A stretch of DNA of 64,000 nucleotides from Chryseobacterium sp. Leaf405 (GCF_001425355.1 NZ_LMQN01000001.1:124490-188489); one strand, 5' to 3'; shown: positions 37,568 through 47,659, counted from the stretch's first letter. Notes: generated by a model from the sequence alone, not told the origin. Made by a program: numbers and translations.

Positions 37568-37621
37568 TTTGTATATTAATTGTAGGTTGATACTGTGGTT
37601 TGTCGGTCGATCGCAATAGAT

Positions 37622-38868
37622 CTATTTTCCGTTTTTCATCGCTTCCTGAACCCTTCCCGATGCTGAACCTGCTGCTGCATTTTTTGCGGTGGCTGCGGCT
37701 ACAGAAGCACCTCCTGTTTTCGCAGCCAAAATGGCTGTCTTCGCACCGCTGGCGATTTTTCCTGCTGCATTTTTCATTTTGGTCATCGATCCGGCTCCTC
37801 CCGCGGAAACGATTGAGTCTGCAATAGTTGGGGTCATTAGAACTCCGATTCCCGTGACCACATAGGCAACACAGGTGAATAGCTGATTGTAGATCATTCC
37901 TGAATTACTCACATAGACCATCAAAGCATCTAAGTTGGTAATGGTTCCATTGGATAGCAATGTGTCATATCTTTCGATCTCCATTGTATAACCAGAAGCG
38001 ATTAATTGCTGACCGATATTGATGATGGTATAGGCAACAAAAGTGTAGAGATTGATATTGATAAATTTGGAAACCCAGCTGTACAAAGAATTTTCAAATC
38101 CTGGAATGAGAGCCATCCCAACGGCGATCGGGCCTAAAATGATCAGGATGTAAGCCCATATCTTTTGGATGAAGAAAATAAGGTACACACAGATCCGGAG
38201 AATGGAAAGGCAGACAAATTCTATAAGTTCAGCCACTAATTTCTGCATCTGGAATTCCATTCGTATTGACCATTCTTTGATAGGTTGGATTAATTTGTCC
38301 AGTCCCTCACTGATGTCAAACCACGAATCATCAGCATCTTCAGTGGTGTTTTCGATGACTTCCTGCTTCGCATCTTCCTCCGCTTTCAGTTTTATTACCG
38401 CATCCAATAACTGCTGCTGTTTTTTGAACCGCTCGACACGCAGGTCGTTCACTTCAGATTCTATATCACTGAATATCGCTATTCCGGGTTCGGCAATAGC
38501 CTCGAAAGGTGCCTGGATAAGGCTGACAAATCCACTCCAATAAACAAGTGTAAAGCCGATGAGGATGGGTTTTAGCATTGGGGTGATCTCCCATTCCCTG
38601 TCACCCGCAGCCATCTGCCAGCCCATATATCCCAGGTACATCAGAGCACCTAAACCGCCAATCGCTTTTCCGACCAAGGCTGACCCTGCAGCACTGTCTT
38701 GTACACTGTTGTCTAATTTGGTAAAACCTCCATAAACCATTTCTCAAAAGCCCCGTCTCCCTTTAAAAATTGGAGGAGATTGCTATAATCATTATCTGTC
38801 TGTGCAAAGCCCATTACAGGTAAAAGAATTGCCAATAGGCAAAAAGAAAATGTGAGTATCTTATTCAT
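37622..38868 (-). pseudogene. traJ: TraJ (VirB6-like) conjugation protein, split by a frameshift
   Basis: The N-terminal part begins at ATG 38868 with a signal peptide (LLAILLPVMGFAQ) and reads up to AFEKWFMEV before hitting a stop at ~38713. The rest (YGGFTKLDNSVQDSA ... polytopic membrane region ... GRVQEAMKNGK) is in another frame, open from 38740 to 37622. The repeat GTTTATGGA at the break suggests a ~10-bp deletion between two copies (GTTTATGGAA-GTTTATGGA). The 372-residue downstream frame has many membrane helices and the Ala/Gly-rich C-terminus of TraJ. Confidence 0.85.
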
Positions 38869-38869
38869 T

Positions 38870-39067
38870 TTAATATCGGTGTTTGTAATGCTGCATCATA
38901 TTTTGAACAATTTGCCGGTCTGATGCAGGTGTCCACGAAGGAGGCAAAGCATAATTGGAGTGGTTTTTCAGAATATTCTTGTAATCTGTAAGAAGTGTCG
39001 TTTTGTTATTGTGCTTCCTTAATTCCGTTACAAACTTTCTCCATTTGATGAGGGTTTCGTGGTACAT
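38870..39067 (-). CDS. small conjugation-module protein, unknown
   Basis: 65 residues, highly charged, no signal peptide (YHETLIKWRKFVTELRKH ... IVQNMMQHYKHRY). It lies tightly between the frameshifted gene at 39074 and traJ, with gaps of 6 and 1 bp, so it belongs to the same tra operon. I do not recognise a family beyond its position. It is short but well placed, so probably real. Confidence 0.55.
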   Translation of the reverse strand: MYHETLIKWRKFVTELRKHNNKTTLLTDYKNILKNHSNYALPPSWTPASDRQIVQNMMQHYKHRY

Positions 39068-39073
39068 AATAAA

Positions 39074-39501
39074 TCATTTACCTCTTGGCATATCCATACT
39101 TCTTGACATTGAATATTTTTCCTTGATAAGATCCAGTTCTTCCTGTAATCGTTTTATCGTTCCTGTTGAGCTGAGTGTTTCATAGGTCTGCTGGTCCTTC
39201 AACCGCCACTCGATAAAATTTTGAGGGGTGTCAGGGAACTCAGTGATGGGTTTCAGCATCCTTTTGTAATACAGCAACCAAAGAGGGTCTGCATCAACCG
39301 TAGCGGAAGTCCAATGGGCAAAATCCTGAACACTTCTTTTATTAATGGTATCTGAAGCTGCTTTTATTTTTTTTGCTTCTTCCTCCTGGAACTTCAACTG
39401 TGCAAAACGTTGATTTTGAACTCCGGTAGGTTTTAATGGTCTAATGTCATCACCATCTTTATAATCCCTGTTGATTTTTGCCGCCCTATTCCCTCAGCCA
39501 T
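39074..39501 (-). pseudogene. conjugation-module protein with a start-proximal frameshift
   Basis: ATG at 39501 starts MAEG and then leaves frame. With one extra G in the following GGG run, the frame continues as NRAAKINRDYKDGDD ... LKPTGVQNQRFAQLKF and on to the stop at 39074 (VDADPLWLLYYKRMLKPITE ... SMDMPRGK), ~142 residues in total. The body is soluble and charged with a coiled-coil-like part. Its place before traJ suggests a TraI-position gene, but the family is not certain. It could be made only by restart at an alternative codon such as TTG 39397. Confidence 0.65.
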
Positions 39502-39522
39502 TACTTTTTAAAACTCAAATAA

Positions 39523-39558
39523 AGTAACCTGCAAAGTCAACCGACCTTGCAGGTTACT
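39523..39558 (-). terminator. terminator after the DUF4099/DUF3945 gene
   Basis: A 12-bp perfect stem (AGTAACCTGCAA at 39523-39534, complement at 39547-39558) with a partially paired interior, followed in the minus direction by T-rich sequence. It lies ~60 bp beyond the gene stop at 39622 and separates it from the tra genes. Confidence 0.75.
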
Positions 39559-39621
39559 AAAAAATTACATCAATTTACTTACTCCCTTCTTTCAGAGTTC
39601 TAAAACATCTTCAGGACTCTC

Positions 39622-39847
39622 CTATTTCTTCATCGGATTCTTAAACGAAAATACGATTCTCCCCATCGTCTTATCAAAACAAATATATCCTTGATAGGTC
39701 TTCCCTTTTTTACTCTCCAGTCCCTTTATATAAGCCGTCTCCCCTGCCTTCAACTTATCCATCTGCCATTGACGAAGCCTGACCCCTCTGAAGTGTGAAG
39801 GAACTTCACTTTCAGAATGATGTACTACACTAAAACCAGCACTTCTA
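39622..39847 (-). pseudogene. 3' part of a DUF4099/DUF3945 gene interrupted by the Tn3-family transposon
   Basis: This encodes the C-terminal ~75 residues of a DUF3945-type protein (SAGFSVVHHSESEVP ... WQMDKLKAGETAYIKGL ... FSFKNPMKK). The 5' part is at 53390-54449, on the other side of the transposon. Joining the two pieces with a single copy of the target TAGAA gives an uninterrupted frame through ENKCRSAGF. The open frame seems to extend into the transposon to 39900, but those residues (NPKYFPFGEPTP) are encoded by the transposon end and are artefactual. Confidence 0.88.
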
Positions 39848-39885
39848 GGGGTCGGCTCACCAAACGGAAAATATTTAGGGTTAAG
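39848..39885 (+). repeat. left terminal inverted repeat of the Tn3-family transposon
   Basis: 38 bp, GGGGTCGGCTCACC at the outer end and GGGTTAAG at the inner end. It differs from the right repeat at three positions (7, 14 and 25). It lies 21 bp from the transposase stop codon. Confidence 0.94.
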
Positions 39886-39906
39886 GATAAAATCTATCAA
39901 TATTCA

Positions 39907-42883
39907 TTAATCTAATAGATCATTTAAATTTCTAAGACTTCTGAACTCTCCCTCCTTAAGTTTACTTTTCTCTTGCCAAACATAATCTCCTGTCAGGTGA
40001 ATGTGTTCCCAACCTAACGGAGAAAGATGCTGTAGTAGATTATCATCAATTATCTCCCCCTTACTCCTCAAGTAATTTACAGCTCTTTCAAGGTAAACTG
40101 TATTCCAAAGTATGATGGCTGCCGTTAGCAGATTAAGTCCACTTGCCTGATGCTTTTGACTTTCAATACTTTTATTTCTGATTTCCCCCAATCTATTAAA
40201 AAATACCGCTCTTGACAAAGCATTTCTAGCTTCTCCTTTATTGAGTCCTATGGTAACTCTTCTACGAAGAGCTGGATCTACATACCAATCCAACATGAAT
40301 AAAGATCTTTCTATTTTCCCAAATTCACGTAGGGCAGTTGCCAGCCCATTCTGTCTTGGGTAACTTCCAATTTTTCGGATAATAAGAGAAGCTTTAACAG
40401 TTCCCTGTTTAATAGAAACAGCTAATCTGAGGATGTCATCCCAGTTCTGAGTAATTTTTTTTAAATTAATAGTTCCGCCTATATGTTCTGATAAAATAGA
40501 AAAATCATGGTTTCCCGGAGGTAAATATATTTTCTTATCAGAAATATCTTTAATCCTTGGAGCAAACCGAAAACCAAGAAGATGCATCAAAGCGAATACA
40601 TGATCGGTAAAGCCGGCCGTATCAGTATAATGTTCTTCAATCTGTAAATCTGATTCATGGTACAGCAAACCATCAATCATATACGTTGAAATCTCTTATC
40701 ATACTGACATTTTCTGAATAAAAAGGACTGTGTTGATCTGAGATATGAGTATAGAATTGAGTTCCCGGCTCTGAGCCATACTTGGGATTTATCTGTCCCC
40801 TTTTCTTGGCATGGCTTCCTGTAGCAAAACGCTGACCGTCTGAAGAAGATGTTTTACCCTCTCCCCAATGGAGAGAAAATGGATGATTATGATGATAATT
40901 TACAATACTGGCTAATGATAAAGAATACGTTTCTTTACGAATATACCATGACTGCATCCACGAAAGTTTGGCATAGGAAGTTTCAGGAGATGATTCTGCC
41001 ATTTTTCTTAAGCCAAGGTTAATTCCGTCAGATAATATGGTAGTAAGTAAAAGGTTTTTATCTTCTGCTTTTACTCCATTTTTCAGATGAGTAAAACTAT
41101 CTGTAAATCCGGTCCATGTGTCAACTTCTACCAAAAGTTCTGTTATTTTGACATAAGGCAGTAGGCGATATACTTTTTTTGCCAAATCCTCTGCCTCTTT
41201 TGGAACAAGCTTAGTCAAAGGCTTTACTTTAATCTTTCCATTGCTCATATAAGCGTCTATCATTTCTCCACTTTGGGCTAACTTACAATCAATCTCCAAT
41301 TTTTTCTTTAATAATTTAGACCTTTCATCAAGATACTCCTTAGAGTCTAAAACAACGTTGAGCCCTATATTATCAGTATTTTTCATATCCTTGAAATCCT
41401 CTCTGGATATAAGGTACTGTTCAAAATCTTTATAACGTCTGGAACCTTCCACCCAAATATCTCCGGATCTTAAATAGTTTTTTAATTCAGAAAGAATGCA
41501 TAATTCATAATATTTTCTACTGATTCCGTTATCGGTAAAAATGAGATTTTCCCATCGGGCTCGTATAAATTTAGTGGGAAGTCTTTTTGGAAGTTTCTTG
41601 ATGATTCCATCATTAAGTTGCTTTATAATTTCTATAGCTTCAAGAATACTTTGAGCGGATGGAAGTGGAGCTGCTTTCAGATCTAATTCACGTAGAAAAG
41701 AAGGTGCATATTTTCTTATTTGTGAATAATTATTACTAATCAGATATAAATGATCAAAATTTTCTTTCTTAGTAATACTCTTCGTTTCTAAAATACTTTG
41801 GGAGAGTTCTTCCCATGAAATGACAGATTCAACAGCATCGAAAGGATCTTCTCCCGTTTCTCTGGCATCCAATAATGCAGTACCCAGTTTCAAATACATA
41901 TTAAGCTGGGTATTAATATTCTTTCCTGAATTTTGTAACTCTTTATTTTGTTTATTTTGGGCATCTTTAAACAAAGAGTTCATAATTTTATCATGAATTT
42001 CTATGATTTCATCGGTAATAGTTTCTCTTATATCTAATAAAACAGCTATCAAGGTCGCATACTTTCTATTTTTTTCAAAATTACTTAAGTGCTGAGATGT
42101 CATTTGCTTTCCCTCTCTGGCTATCTTGGATAAGTAGTTTAAATGAATGTTTTTTCCGATATCTAGAGGAAGAGATATTTTTTTAATGGCTTTAAGCCTT
42201 GAGAGATGGATGAGTATGTGTTTAGGGTTGGCAGCAGCCGGAGACTGCATTAACCAGCTGAAAGTACTTATTGAGTATTGTTCACCAGTTATTAGTAGTC
42301 GACCCAAAGCATTCTTTTGATCTTTTGTCAATGAAGAAGAAAGCAAGAAATAAATTTTTTTTTCAGCTTTAGTGACTACTTCTGAACAAATTCTCTCTAC
42401 TACGCTCAGTGAGGGCAAAAGAACTCTTTGCTCTCTTAAAATATTCATTAATTCTTTTGCTAAAACAAATCCTTTATCAGTTTGGAGAGCAGGATCTCGT
42501 AATTGTTCAACACAGTTTTTATAGTGAGCAATAGAAAAATTTTGATAATCATACCTCTTTTTCACAATATTTATATGATCATATCTTGATTCATTTTGGT
42601 GATAGTTATCCCAATTATTGCTATGAATTTGTAACTGATCGCATACATAATCTAGGATCTTCTGATCCGGGGTTTCATTTAGAGCCAAGGAAATACCAGG
42701 ATATCTCATATAACATAGTTGTATTGAGAGCCTAAGCTGATTTATTTTTCCTCTAGTTGAGTTTTTTATAAAAATGATATCATCTTCACTGAAAGTATAC
42801 CACCATATAATTTCTTGATGAGTATTTGGCAAAGAAATTAATTCTCTTTCTTCATTTTCAGATAATATTTGTTTTCTTGGCAT
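39907..42883 (-). pseudogene. tnpA: Tn3-family transposase, frameshifted near its C-terminal third
   Basis: Two overlapping frames make one transposase. The first (42883-40673, 736 residues) starts MPRKQILSENEERELISLP with the N-terminal DUF4158-type region and ends FNVYD. The second (40680-39907, 257 residues) starts [20 protein letters not shown] and carries the C-terminal catalytic part ([25 protein letters not shown]). Together ~990 residues, normal for the family. A run reading GTATATGATTGAT marks the break; two missing bases (TA) would restore [10 protein letters not shown]. This is an inactivating indel, a sequencing error, or less probably programmed frameshifting. Confidence 0.9.
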
Positions 42884-42900
42884 ATTCTAAATTTATAAAC

Positions 42901-43020
42901 TGCAAAAGTCCTAAGTTTTGCAATTTATTACGGATCTCGCTTAAACCTGTATTTAACAAGATAAATATTTTCGCAAAACTTATTTGCATATATAAAACTT
43001 TTTGCGATAACTTTTGCAAA
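42901..43020. other. res-like resolution site between tnpA and tnpR
   Basis: The 150-bp divergent gap has three related dyads with TTTTGC/GCAAAA half-sites: 42901-42922 (TGCAAAA ... TTTTGCA), 42971-42990 (TCGCAAAA ... TTTGCAT) and 43001-43020 (TTTGCGATAACTTTTGCAAA). Three dyads next to the resolvase gene is the layout of Tn3-type res sites. The promoters of both genes should lie here too. Confidence 0.72.
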
Positions 43021-43033
43021 AATTATATTTCAT

Positions 43034-43588
43034 ATGAAAATAGGATATGCAAGGGTTTCAACCAAAGATCAAAATTTGGATTTACAAATAAAGCAATTAG
43101 AAAATGCGGGTTGCAAAAAAATATTTAAAGAAAAAATTTCAGGAATACATTCTAAAAGAATTGAACTCGACAAAATGATTGAGCAGCTCCGGGAAGGTGA
43201 TCAAATTATTATCTATAAACTGGATAGATTAGCAAGATCGACCAAAGATCTTTTAAATATCTGTGAAAAAATTAATGAGGCAGGAGCTTCTTTCAGATCA
43301 TTATCAGAATCTTGGGCAGACTCCATTAGCCCGGGAGGTAAAATGATATTGACGATATTTGCAGGAATTGCTGAGTTTGAGAGAGAACTTATTATTGAAA
43401 GAACATCAGCCGGAAGAAAACTGGCTTTGCAAAACGGAATCGAGTTCGGAAGACCTAAAAAATTTAACTCTGAACAAAAAGCAGCTGTTAAAACTCTCAT
43501 AGATAATGGAAGCTCGGTTAAACAGGTAGCGGAAACATTTAAAGTTCATCCAGCGACAATTTATAGGATCTTACAAATAATGAATTAA
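43034..43588 (+). CDS. tnpR: serine resolvase of the Tn3-family transposon
   Basis: 184 residues. The N-terminal catalytic motif is YARVSTKDQNLDLQ with the nucleophile Ser near residue 9, followed by the IYKLDRLARSTKDL helix and the GKMILTIFAGIAEFERELI helix. The C-terminal HTH (GSSVKQVAETFKVHPATIYR) binds res. It resolves cointegrates formed during replicative transposition. It is divergent from tnpA across the res-like region, and is intact. Confidence 0.94.
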   Translation: MKIGYARVSTKDQNLDLQIKQLENAGCKKIFKEKISGIHSKRIELDKMIEQLREGDQIIIYKLDRLARSTKDLLNICEKINEAGASFRSLSESWADSISPGGKMILTIFAGIAEFERELIIERTSAGRKLALQNGIEFGRPKKFNSEQKAAVKTLIDNGSSVKQVAETFKVHPATIYRILQIMN

Positions 43589-43610
43589 GGATATTCAATA
43601 GAGTGTTAAT

Positions 43611-43628
43611 ACACCAAACATTCAGCAA
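43611..43628 (+). repeat. 18-bp direct repeat, left copy (passenger boundary)
   Basis: ACACCAAACATTCAGCAA is repeated exactly at 53279-53296 in the same orientation; similarity continues weakly on one side. The two copies bracket the whole passenger operon inside the transposon. Confidence 0.7.
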
Positions 43629-43760
43629 GATGGGAATATAGATAATTATAGATTTTAATGATATTTTTAGACGGGCAATATTTGCAATTATCCATATCAC
43701 TAATTCTGATACACGAGGAATGATCTTCAATCACTTAGAGATGTTTTTTCCGGCAAAAAT

Positions 43761-43790
43761 AAACGAGAGCAGGTTATCCTGCTCTCGTTT
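43761..43790 (+). terminator. bidirectional hairpin terminator downstream of tnpR
   Basis: A 13-bp perfect stem (AAACGAGAGCAGG at 43761-43773 and complement at 43778-43790) with a TTAT loop. It lies between the resolvase and the passenger operon, so it could end either transcript. The rest of the 43589-43995 gap holds the direct repeat and the palindrome listed separately. Confidence 0.82.
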
Positions 43791-43891
43791 TGTATTAATT
43801 TGATTTTAATTTTAGTTGGTTTTTAGGATGTTAATTACTTAAATTATCCCATCACTAAATCTGATACATGACCAAAAAGCTCATGCAATGC

Positions 43892-43934
43892 TGGACTGCC
43901 CCTAAAAAGTGTCTAACTTTTTGGGGGCAGTCCA
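43892..43934. repeat. 43-bp palindrome resembling two abutted IS ends
   Basis: Arms 43893-43910 (GGACTGCCCCTAAAAAGT) and 43916-43933 (ACTTTTTGGGGGCAGTCC) are inverted repeats with one mismatch, separated by 5 bp (GTCTA). One further T-A pair extends the stem. The sequence looks like the terminal repeats of an insertion sequence placed head to head with no body between them. It lies ~60 bp beyond the end of the passenger operon. It could also act as that operon's terminator. Confidence 0.65.
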
Positions 43935-43995
43935 CATTTTGCGAGGTTTTTTATTTATCTGCCACAGGATGCAATCGTGCGGGTGGGAAGAGGGG

Positions 43996-44196
43996 TCACC
44001 AATTAATAACATAAGCCAATACTCCCCAAATTATAAATGCTATTATAACAATTGAACCGGTTAGAATATCTTTTTTTTCTTCTTTGTCAAAATCTATCTG
44101 ATGTGCTAAATCTTGTTTTTTTATACTAAATTTATAAATAAATATAAGCCGTATTATGCTACCCACAAGAGCAATCATATTAATATCCAATCCCAT
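43996..44196 (-). CDS. small two-helix membrane protein, candidate immunity protein
   Basis: 66 residues with two hydrophobic helices (IALVGSIIRLIFIYKF and GSIVIIAFIIWGVLAYVI) joined by a charged segment (DFDKEEKKDI). It starts 4 bp after the stop of the RHS gene, so the two are co-transcribed. In RHS and other polymorphic toxin loci the gene directly after the toxin usually encodes immunity, and a membrane immunity protein would fit a membrane-acting toxin. This is inference from position; I do not recognise the family. Confidence 0.6.
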   Translation of the reverse strand: MGLDINMIALVGSIIRLIFIYKFSIKKQDLAHQIDFDKEEKKDILTGSIVIIAFIIWGVLAYVINW

Positions 44197-44200
44197 TTAA

Positions 44201-47200
44201 TTATTCATTTTCCATTGTTTTACTAATAGCAGTTTTTGTAGCTGCTTTAATTCCTATTTTTAGACCTATATTGGCTGCAGTATTTTTTACTAAATTTAAT
44301 TTTGTCCCAACACCCAATGTCATTACATCAACACCCGGCATAGCCATTTTTTGCATTTTTTCCTGTTCAGACATTACAGTTTCACCATCTACATATTCCA
44401 TTGTCTTTACCCAATTACCATTTCTAAATCCACGTAACGTCATATCCATTTTTACATGAATATTTTCCATTCGTCCTTGTTTATACATTTCGCCTGGAAC
44501 TTGACCTAAGCCATAAAAAAAGTATCCAAAAAACTGAACTCCTTCTACTGGTTTTGAAATAATATTTTCTGAGGCAAAATTCCAAGCCTGTCTAGCTGCT
44601 GATGGTTTTTGAGTCATCGTAACTTCCGCAATATCGGTAGTTTTTCCATTTTCTACAGGTAATCCACCACCAGAAGCAGAATCATCATATACATTTCCAT
44701 CTGCTGCGTAAGTTAAATTTCCTACCTGAGCCGTTTCACCTACATATTCCCCTTCAACTCCTTTATCAGTCATATCTTGTTGACTCTGAATGTCATTTCT
44801 AAACTCCATGTCGCCAAAAGAGTTTTTGAACCAATCTTCTCCCTCTCTACCATCAGGATCAATAAAACGTATTGGATTATTAAACGCATAATTATAAGGA
44901 CTGTGTCTTGTCATCTTCTCCGCCAGCGGATCTACAACACCCCATCTTCCGATATCCGGCATATAGAATCTTGCCCCGTAATCATACATTCCAGTCTCCT
45001 GAAGTTCCTTCCCGTTGTATTTATAATTACGATAACCTCCTAAAAGAGATTTAGTTCCTCCAATATGATTCATCCCAAAAGCATAATAGTTATTAACATC
45101 TGTAATTTCAAGATTACCGTCTGCATCTTTTCCGAAACTCACCCTCGCATTTCCTAAATGGTCTTTGTACTGATAAATATAGCGATTTTCTTTAAAGCTG
45201 TAAAATCCTTCTGCCGTGGGTACAAAATCCAATATCCAACCCAAAGGTGGTGGCGGATCTAAAATAATCGGATCCAAGAAAGCTTCCTGTTCATAGGCTA
45301 CACTTGTTCTACACCACAGACATGGTTGTATGGTTTCTAAAAAACTATATTGAAAACCATCCAAATAATCGGTATAGTTATAAGTCGTTGATTGACCTCT
45401 TCCTCCGCCAGAACTTTGTGTTTTCCGAACTTTAACACCATCTGCTCTGTATAAATAATTTAAACCAAAACTTATATTTGTGCCCAAAAATGGGTCTGTT
45501 TGACTAATTGAATACACATCCGGTAAACTCAAATGATTGTAAGTAATGGAACCAATACCCTTATCTTTCATATTAATCATGCTTCCGTTTAAATCATAAT
45601 CAATCGTATTATTTCCTCCTTCATAACCTGTGCTGTTAGGTATATTTTCAATAACCTTGGTAAGACGGTTTCCCGCATATTGATACTCAAGATTATCAAT
45701 CAATGTGGCTGTTGGTGAGTTTACTTGGGGAGCAGTTCTCTTCAGTGTCGCTATGTTTCCGTTCAGATCATAGGTAAGATATTCATCAAAATAAGTCGAA
45801 TTACCTGTTGTAGGTTCCTTATAAAAAGCATTTTTTAGTCTGTTAAGAGCATCATATTCATAATTATATCTTTTCAAAACATCTTCTGAAGAGTTCTTCC
45901 AGTCAATTTCTGCGATATTACCATTAAATCTGCCCGGAGTAATAGTTGAAGATTCCGGATTGTTGTACTTTATATTATATCCAAACAGCTTTCCGTTAAG
46001 ATTAGCAGGATCATTAATCTTGGTCATCCAACCTCGGATATTATATTGATATTCGATACTTTGAAGACCGCTTCCGACGCTTTTAGTTCTTAACTGTGAC
46101 AACTCGTTGTAGGCATAATCTCCCAACACAACCTCCGGATTATTATCTACTTTATGATAATGCTGTAAAAGCCTGTTTTGGGAATCATAGATAAAACCTT
46201 CGGTTATAAATTTTTCAACATCACCTGCGAGCCTGCGATGATAGGTATTGGTTCTCTGCGACATTCCCGCAAAGTCCAATAGAGATTCTGTTCTTGTATA
46301 TCCTCCTAAATGATTGATAGAATAATTTCCGATGGTTCTTCCTTTTTTATCGTAATAGATATAATTCTTCGTCCAGTTGTCATCTTCGATATTCTTTACC
46401 AAACTCATTACCGGAAGGCTTTTGGTACTTACTCCATCTGTGGAAGCATTGTCCATTAAGGTAGGCTGACCTATAATATCAGTAGGGAAAGTAGGATTGA
46501 AGCTGTATGAAGGATACGTGTCGTAATAATTAACACTCAAAATAGTTGTAATTTCTCCTGCAAAATAACCATCGGTATAATAAACAGTCATCCCATTTCG
46601 GGTAAACCCTGTTGCATTTCTGCTTTCGGTAATCACCAAGTTATTAATCTCATTTTGCCTTGCTGCCCTTTCCCCTCCGGTTCCTAAAAAACCGGTATAG
46701 ACAATCCTTCCGAACTGGTCGTATTTGGTGATCAGCCATTTTCCTTGTCCTTTCAGAATAATATCCTGAGATAAAATTAAACGATTGGCTTTATCATACA
46801 CCATGTATTCCCAGCCTTTACCGGGAAGCTTTTTTTCAACCAAACGGTCTCTGCCATCATATTTGTATTGATAGCAAAGGTCGTTAAGCACCGTATTAGG
46901 ATCTGCTGCAATGGCTGCTTTGGGTGGAATGACATAAGCCAATTGGTTATAATCATTATAAACATAATACGTATCTGCATTTGCAGTAGCACTAAGTACT
47001 TTTCTTACCAACAGAACCTGTCCTCTTCCGTTCTTAAATTCTATAGTCTGATTTCCGTCTTCATCGGTCACCGGATTTTTATACAGTTGATTGGCTGCAT
47101 ATCCTGTCGTAGAAACAGTGAGCTCTGCACTAAAAGTACTATAGTTGAAGGTAGCAATATATTTTTTAACTTCCCCGTTCGCATTGGCTTCATATCCGAA

Positions 47201-47647
47201 CTGAACGGGATGCTGCTCCCATGGAGTTCCCGGCTGCACCTGTGAAAGAACCCTGTCCAAGGGCGAATTTTCCAGGTTCTGATGTGTGAAAGCTCGTGGA
47301 TCATTATGAAAGGTCTGCGCCGCACCATCAACTCCTGATTGAATGGCTCCGTTTAAAGTATTCATCGGTGCCGGAAGCCAGGAATCTACCTGTCTCCCGA
47401 ATCCGTCATAAGGAATCGTAGTAACCAAATCCTTACCTGAAGGAGTGGCTTTTACATTCACGATCTGCTTGGGTCTTCCCAGACCATCAAAATACTGAAC
47501 AGTTTCAATTTTTTTAGCCGCAGAGCTACTTGTAGTAACAGGCTCCAAATAAACTCTACTTTGTATATAGTTCTCTGTTCCTGTTAATTGTGCTTGAACT
47601 AAACCTGCAATAAGTAAAGTTCCTATAGATATTAATAGTTTTTTCAT
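44201..47647 (-). CDS. DUF6443/RHS-repeat protein with variable C-terminal domain (candidate polymorphic toxin)
   Basis: 1148 residues. A signal peptide (LLIAGLVQAQ) is followed by a DUF6443 N-terminal region (VQYFDGLGRPKQIVNVKATP), then YD/RHS repeats (YKYDGRDRLVEKKLPGKGWE, YNELSQLRTKSVG, YEYDALNRLKNAF). The RHS core ends in the hallmark DYGARFYMPDIGRWGVVDPLAE ... YAFNNPIRFIDPDG near residue 920. The ~220 residues after this are specific and show no catalytic motif I recognise; a GKTTDIAEVTM stretch and a hydrophobic VDVMTLGVGTKLNL segment are visible. RHS shells enclose C-terminal toxins in known systems. The gene lies third in a four-gene operon inside the transposon. Confidence 0.85.
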   Translation of the reverse strand: MKKLLISIGTLLIAGLVQAQLTGTENYIQSRVYLEPVTTSSSAAKKIETVQYFDGLGRPKQIVNVKATPSGKDLVTTIPYDGFGRQVDSWLPAPMNTLNGAIQSGVDGAAQTFHNDPRAFTHQNLENSPLDRVLSQVQPGTPWEQHPVQFGYEANANGEVKKYIATFNYSTFSAELTVSTTGYAANQLYKNPVTDEDGNQTIEFKNGRGQVLLVRKVLSATANADTYYVYNDYNQLAYVIPPKAAIAADPNTVLNDLCYQYKYDGRDRLVEKKLPGKGWEYMVYDKANRLILSQDIILKGQGKWLITKYDQFGRIVYTGFLGTGGERAARQNEINNLVITESRNATGFTRNGMTVYYTDGYFAGEITTILSVNYYDTYPSYSFNPTFPTDIIGQPTLMDNASTDGVSTKSLPVMSLVKNIEDDNWTKNYIYYDKKGRTIGNYSINHLGGYTRTESLLDFAGMSQRTNTYHRRLAGDVEKFITEGFIYDSQNRLLQHYHKVDNNPEVVLGDYAYNELSQLRTKSVGSGLQSIEYQYNIRGWMTKINDPANLNGKLFGYNIKYNNPESSTITPGRFNGNIAEIDWKNSSEDVLKRYNYEYDALNRLKNAFYKEPTTGNSTYFDEYLTYDLNGNIATLKRTAPQVNSPTATLIDNLEYQYAGNRLTKVIENIPNSTGYEGGNNTIDYDLNGSMINMKDKGIGSITYNHLSLPDVYSISQTDPFLGTNISFGLNYLYRADGVKVRKTQSSGGGRGQSTTYNYTDYLDGFQYSFLETIQPCLWCRTSVAYEQEAFLDPIILDPPPPLGWILDFVPTAEGFYSFKENRYIYQYKDHLGNARVSFGKDADGNLEITDVNNYYAFGMNHIGGTKSLLGGYRNYKYNGKELQETGMYDYGARFYMPDIGRWGVVDPLAEKMTRHSPYNYAFNNPIRFIDPDGREGEDWFKNSFGDMEFRNDIQSQQDMTDKGVEGEYVGETAQVGNLTYAADGNVYDDSASGGGLPVENGKTTDIAEVTMTQKPSAARQAWNFASENIISKPVEGVQFFGYFFYGLGQVPGEMYKQGRMENIHVKMDMTLRGFRNGNWVKTMEYVDGETVMSEQEKMQKMAMPGVDVMTLGVGTKLNLVKNTAANIGLKIGIKAATKTAISKTMENE

Positions 47648-47659
47648 ATTAGTATTTTG

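Noticed and set aside
43539..43730. 63-residue minus-strand frame sharing PILLNVWC with a frame near 53300
   Set aside because: The shared peptide comes from the 18-bp direct repeat in DNA; neither frame looks coding.
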